Below are positions 47,730 to 57,631 of a stretch of DNA of 64,000 bases, piece by piece (the stretch's first letter is position 1; each line of letters opens with the position of its first letter). A program made the translations under genes and the position numbers. The stretch spans positions 827,676 to 891,675 of the forward strand of contig WNKI01000004.1 in the NCBI GenBank assembly GCA_015350385.1, written 5' to 3'. The notes below the pieces were generated by a model. It saw nothing but the letters and a program-made list of their open reading frames with translations. It had not been told where the DNA came from and searched no databases. This DNA is from Aculops lycopersici (Eukaryota > Arthropoda > Arachnida > Trombidiformes > Eriophyidae).

Positions 47730-48720
47730 AAATAACAAGGAGCGGGAGAAAGACAAAGATAAAGACAAAGATAAAGACAAGGATAAAGATAAAGATAGGG
47801 ATGAGAACGAAACGCGCGCTCACCGGGCGACGAGAGATGGCGAGTTGAGTTCGGCAACCGGAAGCCGAAATGCTGAACATAAAGCCACAAACTCATCATC
47901 CTCGACAACTACAACAACAACAACAACTGAGGGAAGCAGCCCAACAGCGAAAGTGATAAGCACAATTGCCACGGGGTCCAGTTCAACACAAACCGCAACC
48001 CAAAGATCGGATAGTTTGCTATCCACAGCAACCACCACATCCATTAACCAGACGACCAGTAGTAATTTGAATGATCCACCTACAACGGATAGCTCGAAGG
48101 AGCCGGCAAATGAGGATTTTAAATTGTTACTTGACCCTATGTTTGCCAGCATGACTAGGATCACGGATAATCTATTCCTAACAGGTGTCAGCGGGATGAC
48201 GAGGGAAAATTTTCGCAAGAACCACATTGATTTTGTGGTCAACATTACAACCGACGCGCCCTTCTGGGAGGACATAGAGTCTATCAGATTGCCGCTAGAG
48301 GATGACGTAAACGCAAATTTACTACCTCATTTAGACACTGCTGTGGATAGGATTCACGAGTTGATAACTAAAAAGAATTTTCACGTTTTAGTTCATTGTG
48401 TTGCCGGCGTTAGTAGGTCGGCAACAGTTGTCATTGCCTACCTGATGAAATATAAGAAACTAGACCTCAGGTCGGCGTTTAACTTTTGCAACTCCCTAAG
48501 GCCCGTGGTGAGGCCGAACAATGGATTTATGCAACAATTAATCAACTACGAGTTGCAATTGTTTGGCAAGAATTCGGTTGTCATGGTTGAGGCAGACGTT
48601 GAGGGAACCATCATAAATATACCCAATTTTTTCATTGAGGAGCACCCGCGTTTGGTGCTACTCGAGGTGCTGAGAGTTAAGGATAAGAACAGTAAATCAA
48701 ACGTCAGAACGACCGACTGA
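47641..48720 (+). CDS. Dual-specificity protein phosphatase (DUSP14/18/21-like)
   Basis: An atypical DUSP that removes phosphate from Ser/Thr and Tyr. The catalytic domain is at about residues 170-320 counted from 47641, with the P-loop H-C-V-A-G-V-S-R-S (Cys253, Arg259), then A-Y-L-M-K-Y and R-P-V-V-R-P-N-x-G-F-x-x-Q-L, a DUSP14/18/21 trait. The first 160 residues are low complexity: an Arg/Gln-rich start, a Lys-Asp repeat coded by AAAGAT/AAAGAC units, and Thr/Ser runs. The start is uncertain. The ATG at 47641 gives 359 residues but overlaps the upstream gene; the ATG at 48139, just before the domain, gives 193 residues, close to human DUSP14 (198). Confidence 0.88.
   Translation: MARSPRNNNRSSSAHQQRKQRPARQQKRRKNNKEREKDKDKDKDKDKDKDKDRDENETRAHRATRDGELSSATGSRNAEHKATNSSSSTTTTTTTTEGSSPTAKVISTIATGSSSTQTATQRSDSLLSTATTTSINQTTSSNLNDPPTTDSSKEPANEDFKLLLDPMFASMTRITDNLFLTGVSGMTRENFRKNHIDFVVNITTDAPFWEDIESIRLPLEDDVNANLLPHLDTAVDRIHELITKKNFHVLVHCVAGVSRSATVVIAYLMKYKKLDLRSAFNFCNSLRPVVRPNNGFMQQLINYELQLFGKNSVVMVEADVEGTIINIPNFFIEEHPRLVLLEVLRVKDKNSKSNVRTTD
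47749..47802 (+). repeat. AAAGAY hexanucleotide repeat (Lys-Asp coding)
   Basis: About nine AAAGAC/AAAGAT units in the region before the phosphatase domain. Confidence 0.85.
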
Positions 48721-48830
48721 TAAGTAGCTCCTCTCCTAGTTGATAATCGACATTTTGTAATAGTTTTTTACTTTTGAAAATTTCAGGTGTATATGTATAC
48801 ATCTAAATATTGAATCGTCAGAGTCTCACA

Positions 48831-49289
48831 ATGCAATCCATCAATCTAATCCTAATCTCAGCGTTTATTGCCATCACCACCCCACTGGTTTTGATAGCCC
48901 TCTCGGCCTACACTCTCTATTACGCCAACAAACCAGCCAGTGAGGCCCACAGGAAACATGAGGACATCCTGGATGTGGTAAAGTTTGGTCGGCAGGATTT
49001 GGCTAGCAGGTCAAGAAGTAGAATTGGAAGCCCTAGAATTCACAAGTCAGTGAGATCTCCGTTGGTGATTGGCCAATCAAAGGCATGGTCAAGGCAAATG
49101 CAACAAGAGCAACATCAAAAACAGGTGTCAAGAGTCAGGGAAACTTCTCCAAAAAAATCCACCTCTCCAAAGGCTTCGATGTCTCATCTGATGGCACCAA
49201 ATCTGACTAGCCGGGTAACAATAGTGCCCACAGTAGAGACATCATCAGCAACAACAAAAAAGTACCCATTTGCAAGGGGATCCACTTGA
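48831..49289 (+). CDS. Small single-pass membrane protein, unknown
   Basis: From the ATG at 48831 (CACAATGC) the frame encodes 152 residues. One hydrophobic segment at about 4-29 is a signal anchor or signal peptide. After it comes a charged segment (about 35-55) and a long Ser/Lys/Arg-rich tail with several R-x-S and S-P sites, which looks cytosolic and phosphorylated. No family is recognised. It lies 110 bp after the phosphatase on the same strand, and 49 bp from the convergent TRIAP1. A TTTCAG at about 48786 could be a splice acceptor in its 5' UTR. Confidence 0.5.
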   Translation: MQSINLILISAFIAITTPLVLIALSAYTLYYANKPASEAHRKHEDILDVVKFGRQDLASRSRSRIGSPRIHKSVRSPLVIGQSKAWSRQMQQEQHQKQVSRVRETSPKKSTSPKASMSHLMAPNLTSRVTIVPTVETSSATTKKYPFARGST

Positions 49290-49338
49290 GCTCATTTTCT
49301 CCCTCCCTTTCTTCATCGTCATCATCATCGTCAGTACA

Positions 49339-49545
49339 TCACTTCTTGTCTTCATCGTTGTAAATTACTTTGAGATCCTCGGCGTTCATTTTGGGTTTTA
49401 TACATTCCTGATACTGTTTGAATAATTTATCACAATTCTCAGGCAACTTGGTGTCTCCTTTGAGAAACTTTTCGCTAAACCAAGTATTGAAACATTGGTC
49501 ATATTGATGCTTGAATTTTGTACACTCGGGCGCAATACTTTCCAT
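49339..49545 (-). CDS. TRIAP1: TRIAP1/Mdm35 mitochondrial intermembrane chaperone
   Basis: TRIAP1 (yeast Mdm35) partners PRELI proteins in the mitochondrial intermembrane space to carry phosphatidic acid for cardiolipin synthesis. The 68-residue frame has the twin C-x9-C fold: first pair C-T-K-F-K-H-Q-Y-D-Q-C, second pair C-D-K-L-F-K-Q-Y-Q-E-C, separated by F-x-x-W-F-S-E-K-F-L-K-G-D, which is diagnostic. Import is by the MIA40 disulfide relay, so no presequence is expected. Length is normal (human 76). It is divergent from HAGH by 358 bp. Confidence 0.95.
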   Translation of the reverse strand: MESIAPECTKFKHQYDQCFNTWFSEKFLKGDTKLPENCDKLFKQYQECIKPKMNAEDLKVIYNDEDKK

Positions 49546-49903
49546 AATAGATTATATATAATTATTTTACAGTTCTAGGTTTGAATGATTTCTCTTTGAA
49601 GTTTTTATTCATAATATATATTTATATATGTATATTTCATATCTAGGTCCCAATACACCTGTTAGGTTACCATAAATTGTCCAAGTTCCAAACACATGGA
49701 GCCCATGTGTGTGTGTCGTAACAACACCGTTGTTTCAGGCCAATGCGTTTTTGCTACACTTTCGCGTATTTATTCATTGTTTACATGAATCATTCGATCT
49801 CTTGGTGCATCAACTGACACCACAACAATAGCAATAGCATCCTTTTATTAATTCAAACTGGTAGACTTTTGTCTAATTCTATCACTTAAATTCATATTTT
49901 CCA
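49546..49903. other. Divergent promoter spacer, TRIAP1 / HAGH
   Basis: AT-rich near TRIAP1 (about 49605-49640) and otherwise unremarkable. No gene. Confidence 0.5.
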
Positions 49904-50800
49904 ATGTTATTATCGAAATACAGAACCATCATGAAGATCATTCCCATTAGAGCCCTACAGGACAATTACATGTACCTATTGATTAATAATGCAACCAACC
50001 AAGCGGCCGCCGTGGATCCAGTAAATGCCAGCGCTATGGCCGCAGCCGTTCATGAGAATCAAGTTGACCTAAAGGCCATCTTAACTACACACCATCATTA
50101 TGACCATGCCCATGGAAACGCCGACATGTTATCCATGTTTCCAGATATCACAATTTACGGCGGCGACAGTCGCATTGAGTCATTAAACAAGAGCATTAGC
50201 CACGGGGACAAGATTAAGTTGGGTACATTAAATATTGAATGCCTTTCAACACCATGTCACACTAAGGGTCACATTTGCTATTATGTCACAGCCGATCCTA
50301 ATAGTTCCATCGAGTCAGACGAGAGGGAGCCAACTTCGGCCACAACTTCTGCGGGTAATGACAATGTTAGCAATAGCAAATCCCCATCGCAACCAACAGG
50401 TCCATCTAGTGCTGTTTTTACGGGAGATACATTATTTATTGCAGGTTGTGGACGATTCTTTGAAGGTACACCGGAGCAGATGAACCAAAATTTGAATGTC
50501 ACACTAGCAGGACTACCTGATTCAACAAAAGTATATTGTGGCCATGAGTACACGGTGGCAAACCTAAAATTTGCATTAACAGTCGAACCCTCAAATGTGG
50601 ACATAAAAACCAAATTGAGTTGGGCTCAAAACAAAGTTGCCAAGAGGGAACCTACAATCCCATCGACAATTGGCGATGAGAAGAAGATAAATCCATTTAT
50701 GCGACTCAAGAAATCGGCAGTCCAAAAATATACCGGTGAAACTGATGAGCTAGAAGTGATGGCAGTTTTAAGGCATAGGAAGAATGAGTTCAAACTTTGA
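49904..50800 (+). CDS. HAGH: Glyoxalase II (hydroxyacylglutathione hydrolase)
   Basis: It hydrolyses S-lactoylglutathione to lactate and glutathione in methylglyoxal detoxification. The 298-residue metallo-beta-lactamase-fold protein has T-H-H-H-Y-D-H (62-68), the S-T-P-C-H-T-K-G-H-I motif, F-T-G-D-T-L-F-I-A-G-C-G-R-F-F-E-G, and Y-C-G-H-E-Y-T, so all metal ligands are present. An insertion of about 35 Ser/Thr-rich residues (about 128-165) precedes the F-T-G-D segment. Two Met codons, 1 and 10, fit the family's habit of mitochondrial and cytosolic forms by alternative initiation: the first nine residues are hydrophobic and basic, and Met10 begins the conserved M-K-I-x-P-I. Confidence 0.95.
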   Translation: MLLSKYRTIMKIIPIRALQDNYMYLLINNATNQAAAVDPVNASAMAAAVHENQVDLKAILTTHHHYDHAHGNADMLSMFPDITIYGGDSRIESLNKSISHGDKIKLGTLNIECLSTPCHTKGHICYYVTADPNSSIESDEREPTSATTSAGNDNVSNSKSPSQPTGPSSAVFTGDTLFIAGCGRFFEGTPEQMNQNLNVTLAGLPDSTKVYCGHEYTVANLKFALTVEPSNVDIKTKLSWAQNKVAKREPTIPSTIGDEKKINPFMRLKKSAVQKYTGETDELEVMAVLRHRKNEFKL

Positions 50801-51427
50801 ACTAATGTTTATTGTTAAGTAAGTTACACTGGAAATTATTTAACTAACATTGTATCGAGTTCAAAAGGGAAACGGTCAATTTCGGAAGCTGATATCTTGG
50901 AAACGAGAGAGAATCCGGGGAAATAAACATCATTTCCGCTCAGCGCCTACTAGTACTTGTTCTAGAGAACATCAACTCATGAATAGTCTCCGGTTGGCTT
51001 GAAGAAGGTTAGCTTGGAAGACTACACTTGAAAATATTATGTAAAATTTGAGGATAAGATCACGAGTGTTTTTCTCCACATCCAAAGCAACTTACCTCAA
51101 CTCTTACCTACTCTTCAATCTTCTTTCCATTTGACAACCAGCAAATGAACGAAATTTTGATGTCCCAACACAAATCTTGGATTCACCCATTTGATTGTCC
51201 AAATTCATGATTAGTGATTTTGTTTTTATATAAGCTTAATGGTCGATTGATTGTGCTTACGAATGATGAGACAATGGAGACAAGAATTGCGTTTAGACAA
51301 TCAAGTTTCGTTCACTAGGTTTAATATTCTTGGTTTGTGGCTAAACTTTGGTTGGTTATTTGAAGATTACTTGACTTTAATCACTGAAACTCTAGAGACC
51401 GACTGACAAACAGACAGACCCACCGAC

Positions 51428-51447
51428 CGACCGACCGACCGACCCAC
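51428..51447. repeat. CCGA tetranucleotide repeat
   Basis: Five tandem CCGA units. Confidence 0.85.
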
Positions 51448-53192
51448 TGACTGAAAGTCGGTGAGATGCTTCACCTCAGAGCTACTTCCGTTGAGCTAGA
51501 CATGGGCTCGTTTGCGGTCATGCGCGCCACCGACCCAAAATACTAAACTCTATTGCGCAGGTCTCTTTCCCTCTATGAGTCGAGTTTAGTTGACTTGACC
51601 AGACTCACGGGATTTTGGTTGAAGATAAGAGGATTATAGTGAACTGATGTATCTATTCACGAAGGAATTATCGAATGAAGTAGGCCACCTGCAAGAGATG
51701 TGAGATATGCAAATGCAAAAGAGAGATATGAAGTCAAGTTTTGGCCACTTTCTTGCTATATACTGTCAGGTTGGTCACTATTCAAACTGGAACCAAGATG
51801 TGAAACTCGAGGTTCCGGCGAAGAAAACTTCTACGCTTGCGTTTACACTTACTTGGTGCAGAAATTTTGCCGCGAGACTAAAGTCCACAGTGCAGTTTTA
51901 TGGTTATGTTTTTTCATTTAGACTCGATGGTGGGACGTAGGGTCGCTGGTCGGCAGACGTCGTCAGCGACCCTATGGCCGCCTCAAGGACCGGAAATTGC
52001 TGGTGTAATTTACGCGCGCGCTCGTGGCTTTAGTGTATGAGCAAACTTGCACACTCAGTCACACACGCACACACATAGAGAGTCAGTGCAAACACATTAT
52101 CAATCAATTCAAACTCCCCGACTTGCTTATGCTGAACTCATAAGAACTAGACGAGCGCTTAAGCTTTAGTCCAGAAAGAAGGCGCCACAATGATCGGTGT
52201 CCCTGCAAATCAATTGGACGGCCAGCGAGTTGACGATGGTGATGACCGGATTGAATTGAGAGGCGATGGTAGTGAAAACAAGTGGTCGCCGTCCATATGA
52301 TTGCCAGTGGATCTCTGGTTAAGGAATTTGAAAAAGGCGCTCGCCTTCACTACTGTAGCTCTCTTTTGGCCAGCAAATGGAAATAATAAGCGGCAACGAC
52401 AACGACAACCAGGGCAAATCGACGCTACCGTTTAGTCTTCACACTGAACCGATCAAATTGCTTCCGGTTTGTAGAACTGGCTACCAGACGAACTAAAGTC
52501 GAGTTGAAATGCGACGACTAGTGGTGAGTTTTATTGTTGCTGTCGCCGACTATCCCTCCTACTGGCGAACGGAGCGGAGCGGATCGGATTGCTAGAGCTC
52601 GGCCACCATCCACTTTGAATGGTGGCCGAGTTCATTGTTGTCGCACAATATTGTCACGCGTGCCGAGCGTCCTGGTCGCGTAATAGCCAGCCTCAATATT
52701 GCGATCGCCACTTCCGGCCATCGAGTCGCTGGCCGACTTGGTATCTAGTGACTGGAAGTTGAGTGAGGCGAGCGACATTATTAATATCCGCGTCTACCGG
52801 CATCTGACCGGCTGCCGCGTGCTTGGAGGGGAAACATCTAGAGCGTCCATCTCGGTGTTACGTGTTTCGTATTGGTTGCTCTATGTGAGTTGCTTGCGGG
52901 CAAAGTGATGTGGTTGATGCCGGAAGTTGCCGCTCTCGTCGTCATCCATTATAATTATAATCAAACTAACAATAATCGGCTCCTCCACTTTTCCGCCTCA
53001 TTAGACTTGAGGTCAGTTGCGGAGCACATGCGGCGAGATTCATGATGCTGCAGCTTAAAGGGATGAATGAATGAATAGATAGATAGATAGATAAGAGGAA
53101 GAAGAAGAAGAAGCGCTTATGGGGCTTCACCTAAACTCATCACTTTTATGAGCACAGTCTGCGTCCGTCTCTCAAATATCGACCAACTAGCA

Positions 53193-53206
53193 GTCAACTA
53201 GTTGAC
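53193..53206. promoter_or_regulatory. 14-bp perfect palindrome touching an ETS-type site
   Basis: GTCAACTAGTTGAC, whose last base is the first base of a CCGGAAGT site. Could be a dimer-binding site; function unknown. Confidence 0.35.
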
Positions 53207-53870
53207 CGGAAGTTGTTCAAGTGACGCCTCAAACTGGACTCCTCAACTTTCGCGGTGTGACATTATCAGCGGTGTCTCTTTTATCATCCGGCTGGTTGGT
53301 TAGTTGGCCGCTTGGTTTGCATAGCGAGTCGCCGGCCAATTTGATAGGAGGAGTTGGGGCGTCGCTTAAATCTAAGTTGGCCAACTGAACTAGAGAGTGA
53401 AAGTTGAAGGGAAAAGGAGGACTACAGCGACTACCACAACGACAAGGAGCCAGCCCGAATGGAGCAGGACACTGCGAAATGATTGACGATCAAAAGAGGC
53501 AGCCACTCGTCGGCCATCTTACGTAACGTTACGTTGCTTGGCTACTTTTCGACTCAGCCATCTTCAGTCGGTTGATCTTTGGACGCCCATCGGTTTGGCT
53601 CCACTTTTACCGTTCGCGGCAATCGATTACACGAACGTCAACACGAGAGGCAACGGCAACCGCCGCACTTGTCAACTTGAAGCGAAACACTAAAGAGCTG
53701 CAATGCTGCTCTTTTCTCTGGGTCCCAGGTTATTTATCTTCCAGAAGCCGACGAGTGGTTGATAATTCAGCGAGAGAGTGAGAGGCAGAGAAAGGGAGTC
53801 AGGAAGAAATAGCAGCGAGAGTGACGAGGAGTCGATGGTTCACTTGGCGCGTTTGCGTGTAATAAATTAA

Positions 53871-53895
53871 ATAATATAATATAATATAATATAAT
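53871..53895. repeat. ATAAT pentanucleotide repeat
   Basis: About five units, followed by imperfect CATAAT units. Confidence 0.85.
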
Positions 53896-54103
53896 CATAA
53901 TCATAATAATGATAATCCGTCATCAGTCAGCGATCACACGCGCAACTCCTCTCTTGAGGGGCAGTGGTGGTCGGGGTTTTCTATGCAGCACAATCGGAGG
54001 GGCTGCCGCTGCTCACTAAGCGGCCCGCGACTTCCGGCCGTTGCCACCTCAGCTGCCGCTGGTCCACTCGTTTACTCTATCCAATGCAATGATTTGGGTC
54101 AAC

Positions 54104-54752
54104 CTATAGATTGAACGGCTTCTCGGTGAGCTTGCCAGTGTTGGCGTCCGGCGAGCATCTCTCCCAGATGGCAAAGTTCCTGGCGCTCGCGTTTCTTGGC
54201 AAGTGTAGTCTAACGGAGGTGCCGGCTGTTTGGCGGATTTTGTGTTGGGTGAAATTAGTGGTTAGTGTTGTTTCTCAGTCAGCTAAATTTTCAGATTATT
54301 TTCAACGCAGTAGTTAATAACACTTTCAACTTACCTCCTGCCAACTCCGAGGCCAAATCGCCAATGTCGTTGATGGCTGTTGGCTCGCTTCCGCTTGCTT
54401 GCACCTGTGGGCCGACGGCGGCGGCACTACCCGATTTACCTGTCAGCGAGTCAGCAAGTGGACTTGCTGAGGCTCCAGCCTTTGGCTTCATTTCTGAGCC
54501 GGCGGCACCCGAGCGGCCGGCGTAATCGTAACGGACTCGGCAAATCTTCTCGCAATCGTAGGCGCACTCGTCATCGTCGCGAGCTATTTGGCAGCCAACC
54601 AAGTCGCAGTCCCAGTAGCAGTTGTACCTGTCACGAGAGCGACTCAACGAGGTCAACCTGGACGAGCCGCCAATTTGGACGGTGATCACGGCGGCAACCG
54701 AATTGATGGCCACAATTAAAGCGAGGGCGCCAAAGACGAGTTGTTGTTGCAT
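54104..54752 (-). CDS. Secreted Cys-rich protein, two exons, unknown family
   Basis: I join exon 54752-54335 to exon 54225-54104. The donor is GGAG/GTAAGT, the acceptor AAACAG, and the intron is 109 bp. Phase 1 is kept and the result is 179 residues. Without splicing the frame would read through the donor to a meaningless tail. Residues 1-21 are a clear signal peptide. A Cys-rich core at about 44-72 has the pattern C-x3-C-x4-C-x9-C-x3-C-x3-C. After it comes a long Ala/Gly/Ser/Pro-rich stretch, and exon 2 adds one more Cys near Trp-Glu-Arg-Cys. The two C-x3-C pairs recall helical-hairpin peptides, but the extra Cys and the tail do not fit a known family. A minus-strand TATA box (54917-54927) sits 165 bases upstream. 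The product is presumably exported; its function is unknown. Confidence 0.72.
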
Positions 54753-56727
54753 CTTGATGCGTGTTTGCTTCTTTCTTGATTTGAAATAATCGAAATATTA
54801 TCGGAGGTTCTGGCGAGTCTTTCCACTTTAGTAACAGCGAGTTAATGATTGATTGATTGATTGGATGGATGGAACACAAAACGACTATTTTCTATCCCAA
54901 TTGACCGAAGATTTATCCTTTTATATAGCTCAGAAAATTTATTTGCATTCGATTACGCAACTAACAACAACAACAACAACAACAGGGCTACAAGAGTTCA
55001 GCAGTTAGCCTAATGACCCGAGCGCTAGCTGTTATCATCAAGTATAACTGTAATTGTAATGGTAACTGTAACGACAGCAACAACAAGTGGCCGTTCAACT
55101 GATGAGTCAGCTAAAAATGGTTCCCGATCGAGAATGCACAAGCAACTGTGAACTCTCCCTGCGTATAGCTAGCCAACAAAACCATCGTCGACCATGAGAA
55201 TGCAAATATCCAATGAGAGAAGGAGGAGGAGGCGGAGGATTTCGACTAACAAAGAAGGACTCAAACACGAGAGACACACAACAACTTGGCTGATTGCTCA
55301 CTATGGTTGCAATCGCATTGCTTTTTATTGCTCTGATTTTCCTCCAAAGTTTAGTTTCCGAATTAGCGGCGTTGGCAGTTTGACGAATGAGACGAGCCAA
55401 AGAGTAAAAGTGATTCTCTCACCTGTAAGCGGTGAGTTCATTGAATTTGGTACATCTGTTCCACAATCATCTCGTCGCGCGCTTGTCGTCAACTCGTAAG
55501 GTTAATCTTAGTCGTAACACTAGGCGCTCTGTTTAGTTGATCATTCCAATAAGCGGAAATCGTTTTCCAGTTATTTTGGTGGTGCAAAAATCCAGCAGGT
55601 GGTTGCGTTGCAATGTGTCAAATTGCGTTGCGTTGGTGACGTCGAATTGGTGGCAATGGCAGTAGTTAGCATTGACGGCGTAAAACAAACGGACAAAAGT
55701 CGATTGGTTAGTGGCTCTGTTTTGCTATTAGAAGAAGAGGATTGGTGAGTATAATCTAGATAGTTGAAGTTTAGCTAGTGGAGGAAAGCGGCTAGTTTTC
55801 TTTTGGGGCATTTCTGTATCAAGTGGCAGAGTTCAGGGTTGAATGAGATGGGACGAATTCATGTCGAGCTCGGGCTTCAAGTGTATGCTTTCTCGAGGAG
55901 GCTACAGGTGGCCGTTGTCAGTGTACAATTGTCATTGTCGTTGTCTCTGGTTGCCCCGAAGATTGCGCAGCGTTTCTATTTCACGGAGGATCTGAGGTAT
56001 ATATGTTTTGTTTGGTGCAAGTGCAAGTGTAGATGTAGGTGTAGGTGTCTTTTATTGCTAGGGGACTTTTGGGTGCTATCACTTTTGAGCGGGTGAAAAG
56101 TTTGCAGAAGTCGAAACTTTACAAACTTATTTGGTATCATTGTAATCTTGCTGGTGTTTAAATGTTGGCTTGGTGTTGAGGCTTGGGAGCAACAAGCAAC
56201 TGGACTCTTGGTTTATGTTCAAACTTTTAGATTTGAAGACATATCATGGAGTCGAGCCACCTGTTGTTCGTATCATTTTTTTTTGATAGTAAAAGCTAAT
56301 ATCCCTTTCCAAGTTGCTGACTCTTGGTGTTGAAATGTCGGTGTTGATTATTTTGCTCTCCTTGGGTCCCTTTGCTTTGTGTGATAGTGTTGGTTTTTCT
56401 GTCTGTGTGTGTGTTCCTAACATATCCTCTTTGATTAAGTAGCTCGATAACATTCATGTTGATGTTGTGTTCTAAGTGGCAGCGTTGGTTGTCGTCGTTG
56501 TCAGGAGGAGGAGGAGGAGAGTTTTAATTGAAACTAGAACCTCTCCACCGACCAACTGACCGACCGACTAACGAGTGACTTCTTCATCTTCATTGGCCTC
56601 CATCGGCCAAAGCCAATCGAAACCAATACCATTAACTAGCTAACTTTTGACTAACACGAAGAAAATATCTACTAACTGGCCAAGTTTAATTTGACTTGAC
56701 CCAATAAGCTAGCTTCACGACACTTAC
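54753..56727. other. Spacer with E-box copies
   Basis: No gene supported. Contains ACARGTGG or its complement at 55083, 55904 and 56257, GATT repeats near 54848, and AAC repeats near 54965. The left part is the promoter of the Cys-rich gene; the right end is the 3' side or intron of the cuticle gene. Confidence 0.5.
54917..54927 (-). promoter_or_regulatory. TATA box of the Cys-rich secreted gene
   Basis: TATATAAAAGG on the minus strand, predicting transcription start near 54890 and a 5' UTR of about 140 bases. Confidence 0.65.
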
Positions 56728-57173
56728 CATAGAGCTGGACGAGCTAGGAGTCCTGGGTGGCCCACCAATGGGGCGGCCAAAGCTGGGCCGGCAAGGCCGA
56801 GAGCTGGACGGGCCAACAAGGCTGGAGCGGCCAATGGGGCGCCGAGGAGGGTGTGTGTGGTGGAGTAGGTGGCGACTGGGCGGCTAATGGTGTGGGCGCC
56901 GATTGGGCCTCCGATGTGTTGGGTGGTGGCAACTGGGGCGTGGCCGAGCAAAACTGGGGCGTGTCCAACGACGGCTGGTGCGGTGAGGATTGGGGCTGGG
57001 GCGGCGAGGAGTGGGGCGTGGGCGAGTGGGAGGGCAGGGCCGGCTAGGAGGGGTCCGTGGGCCAGTGGCAATGGAGCGGCCAATGGGGCGGCCAGTGGGG
57101 GTCCGTAGAGCGAGGCGCTGGCTGACGAGGCAACGGCCACAACGGCGAATAGGGCAACAATGTATGAGTTCAT
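56724..57173 (-). CDS. Ala/Pro-rich cuticle protein (at least exon 1)
   Basis: A structural protein secreted into the exoskeleton. The 149-residue frame opens with a signal peptide (M-N-S-Y-I-V-A-L-F-A-V-V-A-V-A-S-S-A). After it come repeats of A-A-P-[LAV], G-H-A-P-V and L-A-H-[AG]-P, typical of low-complexity chelicerate and insect cuticle proteins, with a central H-I-G-G-P-I-G-A-H-T-I. The stop TAA lies inside CTATG/GTAAGTG, a strong splice donor, so the protein may instead continue into a further exon to the left after about residue 148. I give the unspliced frame. A TATA box is at 57304-57311. Confidence 0.82.
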   Translation of the reverse strand: MNSYIVALFAVVAVASSASASLYGPPLAAPLAAPLPLAHGPLLAGPALPLAHAPLLAAPAPILTAPAVVGHAPVLLGHAPVATTQHIGGPIGAHTISRPVATYSTTHTLLGAPLAAPALLARPALGLAGPALAAPLVGHPGLLARPALW

Positions 57174-57303
57174 GTTTGCTGTTTGGTGTTTTTGGTCTTG
57201 CTTTTGGTTTGTTGTTGGTAGATTTGAAGTTTGCCTTTTGATCGGTTTGTTCTTGCTGAAAGTTGCTTTGAGAATGCGATACTTTCCACCTAGATCGCGA
57301 GCT

Positions 57304-57311
57304 CTTATATA
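57304..57311 (-). promoter_or_regulatory. TATA box of the cuticle gene
   Basis: TATATAAG on the minus strand, 131 bases before the ATG; transcription start expected near 57275. Confidence 0.65.
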
Positions 57312-57592
57312 GTCGAAAAATTTCTAGGTTAGCTCTTTATTTTGTGCCTCTCTCTCTCTCTCTCTCTTTGTCCCTCTTAATCTTCACCTTTCAAGAGAAG
57401 CGGTTAACGGAGGCTCTAGTTAGTACAGTTAGCTCTACTAGAAAAAGGAGGGGGTCGCACCCACTGCTACCTGTTGCTCTCCAGTTGGAGAACTAACCAA
57501 CCAACAACACGTATCACAAGCGCTAGCTTCTCCACCGCTTCGCCGCTGGTATCGCGTGCCAGCGCGTACAGGTGGCCGCTCTGGCTGAAGAG

Positions 57593-57599
<7 letters not shown>

Positions 57600-57629
<30 letters not shown>
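57600..57629. repeat. CA dinucleotide microsatellite
   Basis: About 15 CA units. Confidence 0.95.

Positions 57630-57631
<2 letters not shown>

Larger units (their letters stand above)
50801..54103. other. Long spacer, microsatellites and clustered motifs
   Basis: No protein gene is supported. It holds a CCGA tract (51428-51447), an ATAG tract (about 53074-53090) and an ATAAT tract (about 53871-53895). Four ACTTCCGG/CCGGAAGT sites lie between 52710 and 54037, one overlapping a perfect 14-bp palindrome (53193-53206). Minus-strand GTAAGT sequences occur near 51097 and 51850. The right end is the 3' flank of the Cys-rich gene. Confidence 0.5.

Noticed and set aside
56757..57047. Gly/Trp-rich plus-strand frames opposite the cuticle gene
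   Set aside because: They are antisense shadows of the Ala/Pro repeats of the cuticle protein.
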